DNA from: UBA1672 sp964352665
GTDB taxonomy: Bacteria; Pseudomonadota; Alphaproteobacteria; Micavibrionales; Micavibrionaceae
Direction of reading: 5' to 3'
DNA: 27,585 nucleotides
NCBI GenBank assembly: GCA_964352665.1
Contig: CAYGSJ010000011.1
Location: 1 to 27,585, forward strand
A program made the position numbers and the translations under genes. The notes under the pieces were generated by a model, which saw nothing but the letters and a program-made list of their open reading frames with translations, had not been told where the DNA came from and did not search any database. Shown piece after piece: positions 8,201 through 15,264 of this stretch (positions are counted from its first letter, which is position 1; each line of letters begins with the position of its first letter).

Positions 8201-9411
8201 TGGATCTCTCAACGGATTACGACCTGACTATACCTTCTGGTGTTATAGAGGATACTTCTGGAAACGACTTTGCGGGCATAGCTTCCGGAGAACTCAACTT
8301 TACCACATCAAATGATGTTACACCGCCAATGCTGACTGGAACAACGCCAAATGATAATGATGTAGAAGTGCCGCGCAATGCCAATATTGTTTTGACATTT
8401 GACGATAATGCGATCGTCGGAAGTGGTAATATTACAATTCATAGAACAGCAGATGATGTTATTTTAGAAACCATAGCTGTCGGTAGTGCAAATGTAACAG
8501 GCGGGGGAACATTAACCATTACTATCGATCCAACGACGGATCTACCTGCTGCTACTGAAGTTTATGTTCTGATACCTGGTACAGCATTTGAGGATGCTGT
8601 AGGCAATAGCTTTGCAGGCATAACGGGCACAACAGACCTCTCTTTTAGAACTTTCTCTCCCCTCGATTTGACGAACCTGACTCTTTGGCTTGATGGTGAT
8701 GATCTTGATGGGGACGGTTCTCCAGAGGGTGTTGCTGAGGGTGGTATTACTGCAGGTGATATTACTACATGGACGGATAAGTCTGGTGCAAACAACCATG
8801 GGACTACTGGGGCAGGCACGCGCCCAGCATTTGCAAACCCAGGCGCAAATTTTGTTGGAACGACTAATTCTGCGTCCAGTGGTGAATTTATAACTCTTTC
8901 CAATGGTGGGGCATCAGGGCAGACTGTCATTACTGTCCTTGAGGGCGTAACACAGAATGTATCTGGTAGTGTGAATGCATTTTTGGATTCAGCTGGAACT
9001 GATTATTCTTTCCTTCGGGTTGCCGCTGTTGATTACAAAATTAGTCTTGATGGCGCTATCGGACGCCAAGGGAACGTAGCCTTTGATGGTGGTGCTGTTA
9101 TCGGGCCAGGTGGAAATATAGCTCCCCCTGGACCATTTCCGACAGATGCTCTTCTTTTTGTAGAATATGCAACAGTCCCAACGGATCATGAAATCATAGG
9201 TGGGCTTTCAACGGGTGGAGGGGCTGTGCCAGTATCACCTTCATTTAGATCAAACTTTATAATGCGGGAGATGATCATGTATAGCGATACAAAAACGCGT
9301 GACCTAGCCGGTGTTGATGAGAGAGAGAAAATTGAGGGTTATCTTGCACATAAATATGGCATAACTGCTCGTCTTCCAGGTGGGCATCCGTTTAAAACAG
9401 TGGCCCCTTAA
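5266..9411 (+). CDS. Inverse autotransporter adhesin with SPOR-like, FecR-like, Ig-like and lectin-like domains
   Basis: This 1381-residue outer-membrane adhesin of intimin/invasin type has these domains in order. Signal peptide, residues 1-26 (cut near AYA-KG). SPOR-like domain 33-112 (RIGIF..., RHLEISDLTSAQSKRLC, ending VQCFIL), which would bind peptidoglycan. Helical linker, about 195-340. A 12-stranded inverse-autotransporter barrel, about 345-560, with LRHNVFLQGGG, NIGGAYRYL, LLGANMFFDHQWP and LSLAANYYRPL. A helical plug/linker, 575-600. FecR-like domain, about 605-765 (VNLLGTDIDITDNG, TIQVRAGMIEVV). An Ig-like domain, about 795-900. Two Big_5-like Ig repeats, 903-1015 and 1016-1128. A lectin/LamG-like C-terminal module, 1130-1368, with LTLWLDGDDLDGDG and EKIEGYLAHKYGI. 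In this family the C-terminal part is exported through the barrel to the surface. The start is TTG 5266 with GGGAAG upstream; GTG 5281 is a possible alternative that keeps the signal peptide. Confidence 0.9.
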   Translation: MAFDRVKIFVCLLCATILVGVSAYAKGIDSSNISARIGIFNSQKKAQVFFENIPVDLKQHIRRDQLWVNTYQTSSGLIERHLEISDLTSAQSKRLCSYVAKQEVQCFILAKSQLPVSSFSTEKVRSGVKKEKNYMGPESNLPRMLQPLGLRLEPSTGEELQGLDVAYNQIYSMEGYVDQDDISSYGAQFSLQPGTLDTPEAKAAKAAYDVARNNFLTALQNIGTGVNEGVGAEAARENLMALGREAFEAAGSAYLSGFLERNTRKAEILSSNSNSGEVFIDHVTENLEESAFSTVEGLVSGVLSSAADGGLDDGLIRKQADSFMLSGVRGVIDAGLATARVSDLYALRHMEIEYNLNNFEDSYLSVLTTQPIYQSPDLRHNVFLQGGGIINEKSVDINDDVSRHTLNIGGAYRYLTVDEQYLLGANMFFDHQWPYNHSRISIGVDAKAKDLSLAANYYRPLSDYRDSRTAANGDKYEERALEGYDVEVGYTTPFLPALSIFGKGYQYFRETDDDIRGMELSAEYKVRDNFLLKGAIVEENGGRDGVELALQYSVPLYDPEEPNLVLADIEPSAGKEFASMRSKIFEKVRRENRIRVEERLKVDPNAANITAQFNGMSIGLPFDVGGVFTGAGIDLPYDTAITIPNGDFGIITFSNGAIANLSASGGGDVIVEFNNTTLTVTATNGGFVQFISASGGITNINVPGGMVNLLGTDIDITDNGVTTTIQVRAGMIEVVPDVGVAVINGNQADVVSLTIASGATSLLVDPALETRQEAAYTNLDLINPDPPATETSAPFINVAPALITGPQFVGNNADLQLTFTQPVTVAGAPFINGLIDATPRTFAYNAGASTPSQPVFRHVYLAGDVGSAAITIQDLDLNGGTIIGTSNTLNAVTAYTDTVVAITDLTAPSLTGSTPVDNEPAFNGGSNIVLNFDENVQTGLGNITLTDTTDGSSTTVIPIGDAQVTIAGMNVTINPTGVLDLSTDYDLTIPSGVIEDTSGNDFAGIASGELNFTTSNDVTPPMLTGTTPNDNDVEVPRNANIVLTFDDNAIVGSGNITIHRTADDVILETIAVGSANVTGGGTLTITIDPTTDLPAATEVYVLIPGTAFEDAVGNSFAGITGTTDLSFRTFSPLDLTNLTLWLDGDDLDGDGSPEGVAEGGITAGDITTWTDKSGANNHGTTGAGTRPAFANPGANFVGTTNSASSGEFITLSNGGASGQTVITVLEGVTQNVSGSVNAFLDSAGTDYSFLRVAAVDYKISLDGAIGRQGNVAFDGGAVIGPGGNIAPPGPFPTDALLFVEYATVPTDHEIIGGLSTGGGAVPVSPSFRSNFIMREMIMYSDTKTRDLAGVDEREKIEGYLAHKYGITARLPGGHPFKTVAP

Positions 9412-9801
9412 CAAAAAGAAATATCGAAACACAGTCGGCTACTGACATTACACAATAATGCATTTAATAGTCTGTTTAAAGCGAGTGCTTAATAAGTACT
9501 ATGTTACTGCTCGATATATTTGTTTTCAATCTCCATCATTTTATTTTTCAGATCCTTATCTCGCTTTTGGCATAAAGCTTGCCCTCTATATTTGTAGGGC
9601 GCAAAGAAATGTGCGCTCAAAATACAGGCCTATGTGTCTGATACAAAAGAAAGATGGCTATGAACACGACAGGACGACGTGTTATGACATCAGCGGATAT
9701 TATGGTAACCCCGGCAAAAAGTGCCTATTGGGGAAGCCTTTCTGCGACCTCAATTCCGGCATTTTCTTCCTGTCGGCTCTTCAAAGAAGAGGAGGTGATA
9801 C
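9412..9801 (+). other. Leader region of the flagellin-like gene
   Basis: These 390 bases between the adhesin and the flagellin hold a sigma-54-type promoter (9568-9583), a possible upstream short ORF (9660-9809) and an unusually strong Shine-Dalgarno. No terminator with a T-run is visible after the adhesin stop. Confidence 0.5.
9568..9583 (+). promoter_or_regulatory. Sigma-54-type promoter upstream of the flagellin
   Basis: TGGCATAAAGCTTGCC matches the RpoN consensus TGGCACG-N4-TTGCW at 9 of 12 fixed positions, including the essential GG and GC spaced by 10 bases. Transcription would begin near 9594, leaving a leader of about 210 bases. Sigma-54 control of flagellin genes is established in Caulobacter and relatives; its use here is inferred. 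Confidence 0.5.
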
Positions 9802-9809
9802 ATGGTTAA
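9660..9809 (+). CDS. Possible upstream short ORF (leader peptide) of the flagellin
   Basis: A 49-codon frame starts at ATG 9660 (ATG 9654 is in frame) and ends with TAA 9807-9809, eight bases into the flagellin coding region. It lies wholly inside the predicted leader RNA. Its last codons contain the flagellin Shine-Dalgarno (encoding KEEEV), so translating it would pass ribosomes over that site. The peptide is not recognised and its own ribosome site (GAAAG) is weak. It may be chance. Confidence 0.25.
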   Translation: MNTTGRRVMTSADIMVTPAKSAYWGSLSATSIPAFSSCRLFKEEEVIHG

Positions 9810-11127
9810 AATTCCAATCTTAACTGGTGCATTCCGCAATAATCTTCTGGCAATTCAGAATACCCAGAAATTAGTTGATCGAACCACCTTGCGTTTGGCG
9901 ACAGGGCTAAAGGTGAATTCTGTCCTTGATGGCGCGCAAAACTTCTTTGATGCCAGAGCATTGGATAATCGTGCGTCTGATTTATCACGCCGACTTGATG
10001 GAATTCTTCAAAGTATTCGTGCTTTGGAGGAAACTGATAGCGGTATAACAGCTTCTTTGGAAATTCTCGATCTAGCTGAGGCATATCTTTTGGATGTGTT
10101 GGAGCAATATAATGCGGGTGAAATAGATTTCGAAAATGGTACGCCTTTAAATGTTACATCCTTTCTACCCAACGCAGGAGATTTTATTAGTTATGCTGGT
10201 GGTCAAGATAGTGGTGGTCCTGTCAATGTAACCAACGGTGGCCAAGATTTCACATTAACCGGTAATCTGTGGAAACGCGTTTTTGTTGATTATACCATTA
10301 CACCGGATACGGTTTTGGAATTTGAGTATGCAAGTACAACTATCCCAGAAATATCAGCCATAGGCTTTGATAATGACAATGCCTTCAATAATGACAGTAA
10401 CCGATTTTTCCTAAATGGGACGCAATTTGGTGGTATTACTTACGCTGCTCCCATTCCGACATACCAATATAGTGGTGCTGGGGCATATCAGAGCTACTCA
10501 ATACCAGTGGGGACATTCTTTACAGGTAACTTTGACTACATGACATTTATCAATGATGATGATGTTATTCCAACAGGAGACGCAATGTTCCGCAATGTCT
10601 CATTAAGGGAGGGGGCAATACAGTTTTCTTCCAATGTACCCCAATCTATACAACAGGGGTATGAAGATATTCTGAGGCAATTGGACGAGTTAGTAGAAGA
10701 TGCCAATTACCGAGGCAGTCATCTTTTAAAAGATGAAAATTTAGACGTAATATTTAATGAAGATGGCTCAAGCAGATTATTAATTGATGGTATAAATGGA
10801 AGCGCGAGAGGGCTTGGATTGCTTGCCGATAATCTTAACTCGATTGGAACAATTGAAGAAAAAATCTCCAAACTCCGGAAAGCGCGTGAGATTTTGCGGT
10901 CATTTGGAACAACAATCGCATCAGATTTGGGTATTATTAAAATTCGGGAAGCCTTTACACGTGAGACGATTAATACACTTTTACAAGGTTCTGATGATCT
11001 TACTGTTGCGGATCAGAATAAAGAGGGTGCAAATCTTCTAGCACTTCAAACTCAACAAGCATTGGGGCAAACGGCTTTATCGTTAAGTGCTCAAAGTTCA
11101 GAAAGTGTCTTAAACCTATTCACATGA
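9802..11127 (+). CDS. Flagellin with a carbohydrate-binding-like central domain
   Basis: This protein has 441 residues. Residues 1-115 are a flagellin D0/D1 N-terminus (NLLAIQNTQKLVDRTTLRLATGLKVNS, ALDNRASDLSRRLDGILQSI, EETDSGI). Residues 280-441 are the matching C-terminus, ending LLALQTQQALGQTALSLSAQ...VLNLF. Instead of the usual D2/D3, residues about 125-272 form a beta-rich module (VFVDYTITPDTVLEFEYAST, AIGFDNDN, YSIPVGTFFTGNFDYMTFIN, FRNVSL). It resembles carbohydrate-binding-like domains found in secreted proteins of marine alphaproteobacteria. The start ATG follows a near-perfect Shine-Dalgarno, GGAGGTGAT. No other flagellar gene is in the window. It may form or decorate the filament, giving a sticky flagellum. 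Export by the flagellar apparatus is inferred from the family. Confidence 0.85.
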   Translation: MVKIPILTGAFRNNLLAIQNTQKLVDRTTLRLATGLKVNSVLDGAQNFFDARALDNRASDLSRRLDGILQSIRALEETDSGITASLEILDLAEAYLLDVLEQYNAGEIDFENGTPLNVTSFLPNAGDFISYAGGQDSGGPVNVTNGGQDFTLTGNLWKRVFVDYTITPDTVLEFEYASTTIPEISAIGFDNDNAFNNDSNRFFLNGTQFGGITYAAPIPTYQYSGAGAYQSYSIPVGTFFTGNFDYMTFINDDDVIPTGDAMFRNVSLREGAIQFSSNVPQSIQQGYEDILRQLDELVEDANYRGSHLLKDENLDVIFNEDGSSRLLIDGINGSARGLGLLADNLNSIGTIEEKISKLRKAREILRSFGTTIASDLGIIKIREAFTRETINTLLQGSDDLTVADQNKEGANLLALQTQQALGQTALSLSAQSSESVLNLFT

Positions 11128-11215
11128 TTTTGACAATTTAGCCTGCCGTTACCTTTAGGCACTAAAATAACAGAGCCGAATAGTGCACCACAAAACTCTC
11201 TTTCCATAAAAAAAC

Positions 11216-11233
11216 CATGCCGTACGGGATTCG
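11216..11233. repeat. Distal attachment site of the tRNA-Glu island
   Basis: CATGCCGTACGGGATTCG matches the tRNA-Glu 3' segment CATCCCGTACGGGATTCG (19155-19172) in 17 of 18 bases, with 14 contiguous identical bases (11220-11233 and 19159-19172), in the same orientation. On the minus strand a run of seven T follows, perhaps the original tRNA terminator. This marks the far end of the inserted island. Confidence 0.8.
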
Positions 11234-11289
11234 CATTGAGACTCTAGTGAATTGATATAACTTGCAAACTTATTTAGAAAAAACAAAGA

Positions 11290-11308
11290 GGCCCCCGATA
11301 AGGCCCCC
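11290..11308. repeat. Putative integrase arm-type sites, left end
   Basis: GGCCCCC (11290-11296) and GGCCCCC (11302-11308) lie 12 bases apart with the spacer GATAA. A matching pair with spacer TTTAA sits at the right end of the island. The two sites lie about 60-90 bases inside the distal att copy, a usual place for arm-type sites. Confidence 0.5.
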
Positions 11309-11331
11309 TAAGTATATTTTTGAACGCTATA

Positions 11332-12141
11332 CTAATAGGCTCTCTGATCTGTAATCTCTTGAGCTGTAGGCAAATCATTCTCTTCTAGAAAACTTTTTAG
11401 TGCCTCGTATTTTGCACGATAACTATTGGCCTTAATAACCTTAGGACTAAAAATAAAGCTTAATTCAGAAATAACATTACTATCAAAAACAAAAAGCGGC
11501 TTCATCAAATCAAGAATTTGACATGCTGTCTCTAAATGCTCTTCTTTGTTACGGACATGAGAATTAAGCGCGAACCTAAATGAGCCCAACAACACATCTA
11601 TCAGACTTGGACCGTGTCCTTGCCCTACAGATGAGTAATGAAAACCAACTATGTTTGATAATCGCATTTCTGGTGTATACGGCAAACGAACACCAGTCAT
11701 AAATTTTTCGGATAGGTGGCCATCAATAATATTTCCTTCATCGTTAAATCTGTCAATCAATACTAAGCCATTCTGCCCCATCCTGCTAAGCAAGCAGTGA
11801 AAATGGTAGCAAATCGTATTTATGCCATTGCGCCGCGCCTCATCTGGTGAAGTCGCAATGTCATGTAAAATCACGTATATTAATAGTTTAGCATCATGTT
11901 CTATAGCCGCATTAATTACCTTTTTTTTCAGCTCTATGAATTGCTCATGAGAAAAATCACTGGGGCCAGGATTGAATTTTAATCGATAGTCTCTAGCTAC
12001 AACCGGCGCTTCGCTTCTAATTCTATCAATAGCTGAAGATAAAGAGTGCATACGATCAGCTTCTACCATAAGCCCACCATAAATTAGAAAATCTCCGCTT
12101 CTTTCTTCTAAATTACTTTCGTCACAATACAAAAAGTGCAT
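11332..12141 (-). CDS. DUF3800 protein coupled to the restriction enzyme
   Basis: This 269-residue protein begins MHFLYCDESN and continues with FLIYGGLMVEADRM. That N-terminus is diagnostic of DUF3800, a family with a predicted RNase H-like fold (the early D-E pair at residues 7-8 is conserved). Further acidic residues, such as VLIDRFNDEGN near 140-150, could complete a metal site. Its ATG at 12141 directly follows the stop codon of the restriction-modification gene (no bases between), so translation is coupled. DUF3800 proteins are often found in prophages and defence islands, but their biochemical role is not established. A helper or nuclease role beside the type IIG enzyme is inferred. Confidence 0.8.
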   Translation of the reverse strand: MHFLYCDESNLEERSGDFLIYGGLMVEADRMHSLSSAIDRIRSEAPVVARDYRLKFNPGPSDFSHEQFIELKKKVINAAIEHDAKLLIYVILHDIATSPDEARRNGINTICYHFHCLLSRMGQNGLVLIDRFNDEGNIIDGHLSEKFMTGVRLPYTPEMRLSNIVGFHYSSVGQGHGPSLIDVLLGSFRFALNSHVRNKEEHLETACQILDLMKPLFVFDSNVISELSFIFSPKVIKANSYRAKYEALKSFLEENDLPTAQEITDQRAY

Positions 12142-15100
12142 TTAAAATGCTCCCTCAGGATCAATTAGCGCGATTTCTTCTGGCGTTAATTCGTATAATT
12201 CATAGACCATTTGATCGATTTCACGGTCGGTTTGATCGATCTTATTTTTAAGCTCTAGAGCCTTGGCTTTTTCTTTTTCAAAATGCTCCATCCATTCGGA
12301 TTTTTGAGAAAGCGACAGCTTGGTCGGCTTTATGGCCTTTTCAATCTCTGACACAAATTCAGAAAAAGGCAATTCGAACCAATTCTCTAATTTTCTAGAA
12401 ACTTTTTCAATTGAAAATTCAGATAACAACAATGCTTTAAGAGCACCTCTAACCGTAAAAAAATCTTTATTAAGATTAAGTGCCTGATCTAATAAACCAG
12501 ATAAATCTGAAAAACTTTTCTTTTGAAAATCAAAAACAGGTAATTGCTCTAAATACGATTGATTCATGTCATCACTTAAATAATTAGAACACCAAAAGTT
12601 TATAATTTTAGAACTTAGCACTGCCTGTAAAGCTTTTAGCAATTTTAAGTCACTATTTTTGGAAACTATTAACTGAAGTGTCTTCGTTGAAGCAGAATTA
12701 ATTCGCTCATCTAGTGCTGATACAATTCTTTGCTTCCATCTAAGTTTTTGGATACGGATAATCCAAATTTTAGGAATGATATAATACTTATTTAACTTAC
12801 CTTCTGAAACCGTATCTTTTTCAATTTCTGTTCCTTGCGAAACATAATTCATAAAGACTTCTTCAGGGGTCACTAAATAAAACCCACTTTGTTTTTTTTC
12901 TATAAATTTTGATTTGCTGCCCTCTTCTCCGCGAGAAATTTCAAATTGCTTTTTGTAATCCCCAATTCTTTTATTTTTCCCAATTTTAAAAATTAAATTT
13001 TGTGTTTTTTCATCAGCAAAGTAGCCTACAATTGAATTATCAGATTTCTCCCATATTTTCTGATTAAGAGCAGTAACAGAAGAAAACTCTTGTTTTTGAA
13101 AATGACTTTCTCTTTCCTCAACAGAAACAATAAAACGATCAATTTTCTTATGGGCAGTTTTCAATTTATTATCTGGCAATGATTTTTTACAAATAGTAAC
13201 CGCGCACCAAGTATCTCTGACCTCACTAAAAAGTGGCCCAGTTTCAATAAGTTCAATTATATTTGTTTCTTTCAGTAACTTTTCCCTTACAGGAGATAAG
13301 TCATTTTTTCTAAGAAAGGTGTCGGGCGTGATAAAACCCAAAAGGCCATTTGCTTTTAACTTTGAGAGCGATAAGCCAAAAAATAACCCATAAGAATCTA
13401 TATTTCTAAGGCCTTCAGAATAAAATCTTTGATTTGAAAACACCTGTTCAGATTTGGATAATTCTGCTCCCCACGGTGGATTCCCGACAATCACATCAAA
13501 ACCACCGCTTTGTATGATCTCGGAAAATTGTTCGTTCCAATTAAAGGCAAGGCTTCCGGCAATCTCTGGGTTATCAATAAGCGAGTTACCGACTTTGATA
13601 TTATCTTCAAGATAGGTAAGTTTTTCTTGCCTGTTTGCGGTTTTAAGCCATAAAGACAGCTTCGTGATTTCCACGGACTCGCTGTTTAAATCCACGCCGT
13701 AAATGTTATGGGCAAGAATATGCGTATCCCAACGGAATAGCGTTGTTTGCTCGCCCTTAAGAAGTGCAAGCTGGCTATTCACGGCTTCGCCTTCGTTTTT
13801 CAGGTAATCAAACACCTCATTCAAAAATGCGCCTGAACCGCAAGCGGGGTCTAGCACTTTTATTTTGGAAAGAGCTTCTTTATAGGCTTCCCAAGTTTGA
13901 ATATGTTTTTCGATCTTTTTATTATAGGTAATCTGGCCTTTGCGCTGACCGCGCTCAATAACCTTAATGCTGTCATAATCTGCGTCTTCTAAAACAGGTA
14001 AAGCATTAACACCTAATTCTTCTCTTCGATCATTCAGCCAGCGGCCTACGGTTTGTTCAACAATGTAACGTGTCACAGACGCAGGTGTGTAATAAATCCC
14101 GTCTTTCTTTCGTTTGCTTTGCTTTTTGTTGATCTCTTCAACGTTTTCAGCGTGAGCTTTTAGCTCTTCAAGATCGCTTATGGATTGTTCAAAAATATGA
14201 CCGAGGATATTGACGCTTACATCGCTGTCAAAATCATAATCGCCAATTTTTTTGAAACCCTCGCACAGCGCATCACTAATGCTTAAATCATTTAGCTCTG
14301 GGTCATCGGCAAAAAGGCCACCGTTATAAGCTGGGATTTTTAGATCAGGATTGCCCTTGTTAATGGCCTGAAACAACCCCTTGAAATTTTCCCATACGGG
14401 CTGGGGACTATAAAGGTTCTTGGTTTCATAGGCTTGTTTAAGTGTATTTTCCGGCAAAAGCCCTTTGTCTTCTGCAAAGGCGACAAAAAGAATACGATCT
14501 AAAATCGTTTGTGTGTAGCGAATAACCTTTAAAGGCTCTTTATCAGGGTTATCATCGCCAATCGTTTTGATAAGTTTGGCTCGCAGGGCTTTATAATCCG
14601 CATAAAGCTGGTTTGTAATATCTTTATCAACCTGCTCACTTTCTTTTAGAAAGCTCTGCGTCTTGCCGCTTAATAGACTATCCGCAGATAACAGCAGTAT
14701 CAAGCGAGCATATTCTTTCGGCTCACTCAATTTTGAAAGATCAAAAGCTTCATAATCTTTTCGGCCATAGCCAAATGCATAGAGCCTAATTTCACGGTAA
14801 TTTGAAACAAGAACCCATTGAGCGCCTTTTATGTCGCTGGCATATTCCCAAGCTTGCTGAACGGGCGATTTATTCCGCCCCGCCATAACTGCATCAAGGT
14901 CTTTTGTCTTTGCCCCCTTAAGCTCAAAGGGGGCAATGATTTTTGTTTCCTCAGCCTTAAAGCTCCCTAAAGCAACATCGACATTTCCTTTGGGTAAAGG
15001 CTGATTTTTAGCGACTGTCCAGCTTTTACCCTCGCTGCTCCCTACGTAGCCAAGAACATCAATTAAAATGCGCTGGATAAACTCACCGTCATTTTGTGTT

Positions 15101-15231
15101 TCACTGTCATAGATACCTTCGGAAAGATTTTCTGCCCACGCGCTTAGAATATCAGCGTGACTCGCTGACATTGGCTCTAAGTGTTTTATGTGTTTTTCAA
15201 TAACACGGGGGTGAAATAAGGGCATTTCCAC
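12142..15231 (-). CDS. Type IIG restriction-modification enzyme (fused nuclease and N6-adenine methyltransferase)
   Basis: This 1029-residue protein carries both activities in one chain. The N-terminal PD-(D/E)xK nuclease shows D85 (NVDVALG) and E103-L-K105 (FELKGA), followed by QQAWEYA near 125-131. A helical connector follows to about residue 370, then GIYYTP (378-383). The gamma-class methyltransferase shows motif I DPACGSGAF (461-469), GVDLNSESVEITKLSLWL (512-529) and the catalytic NPPW (584-587). Residues from about 600 to 1000 are the target-recognition region. A single gene of this shape cuts unmodified invading DNA while methylating the host's own. The start is GTG 15231, with ATG 15225 as an alternative. 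The target-recognition part is clearly more AT-rich than the methyltransferase part. BREX PglX is related in the methyltransferase, but no BREX genes are present. Confidence 0.88.
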   Translation of the reverse strand: MEMPLFHPRVIEKHIKHLEPMSASHADILSAWAENLSEGIYDSETQNDGEFIQRILIDVLGYVGSSEGKSWTVAKNQPLPKGNVDVALGSFKAEETKIIAPFELKGAKTKDLDAVMAGRNKSPVQQAWEYASDIKGAQWVLVSNYREIRLYAFGYGRKDYEAFDLSKLSEPKEYARLILLLSADSLLSGKTQSFLKESEQVDKDITNQLYADYKALRAKLIKTIGDDNPDKEPLKVIRYTQTILDRILFVAFAEDKGLLPENTLKQAYETKNLYSPQPVWENFKGLFQAINKGNPDLKIPAYNGGLFADDPELNDLSISDALCEGFKKIGDYDFDSDVSVNILGHIFEQSISDLEELKAHAENVEEINKKQSKRKKDGIYYTPASVTRYIVEQTVGRWLNDRREELGVNALPVLEDADYDSIKVIERGQRKGQITYNKKIEKHIQTWEAYKEALSKIKVLDPACGSGAFLNEVFDYLKNEGEAVNSQLALLKGEQTTLFRWDTHILAHNIYGVDLNSESVEITKLSLWLKTANRQEKLTYLEDNIKVGNSLIDNPEIAGSLAFNWNEQFSEIIQSGGFDVIVGNPPWGAELSKSEQVFSNQRFYSEGLRNIDSYGLFFGLSLSKLKANGLLGFITPDTFLRKNDLSPVREKLLKETNIIELIETGPLFSEVRDTWCAVTICKKSLPDNKLKTAHKKIDRFIVSVEERESHFQKQEFSSVTALNQKIWEKSDNSIVGYFADEKTQNLIFKIGKNKRIGDYKKQFEISRGEEGSKSKFIEKKQSGFYLVTPEEVFMNYVSQGTEIEKDTVSEGKLNKYYIIPKIWIIRIQKLRWKQRIVSALDERINSASTKTLQLIVSKNSDLKLLKALQAVLSSKIINFWCSNYLSDDMNQSYLEQLPVFDFQKKSFSDLSGLLDQALNLNKDFFTVRGALKALLLSEFSIEKVSRKLENWFELPFSEFVSEIEKAIKPTKLSLSQKSEWMEHFEKEKAKALELKNKIDQTDREIDQMVYELYELTPEEIALIDPEGAF

Positions 15232-15264
15232 ATCATGCAGATTATATATTTATTCGTCTAGCCT

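Noticed and set aside
9458..9823. A 121-codon plus-strand frame before the flagellin
   Set aside because: It covers the sigma-54 motif and the flagellin ribosome site, has no ribosome site of its own and has a Cys/aromatic-rich composition unlike a folded protein.
12142..15231. BREX or other multi-gene phage defence system based on the PglX-like methyltransferase
   Set aside because: No pglZ, brxC, brxA/B or phosphatase genes are present, and the N-terminal nuclease motif shows a self-contained type IIG enzyme.
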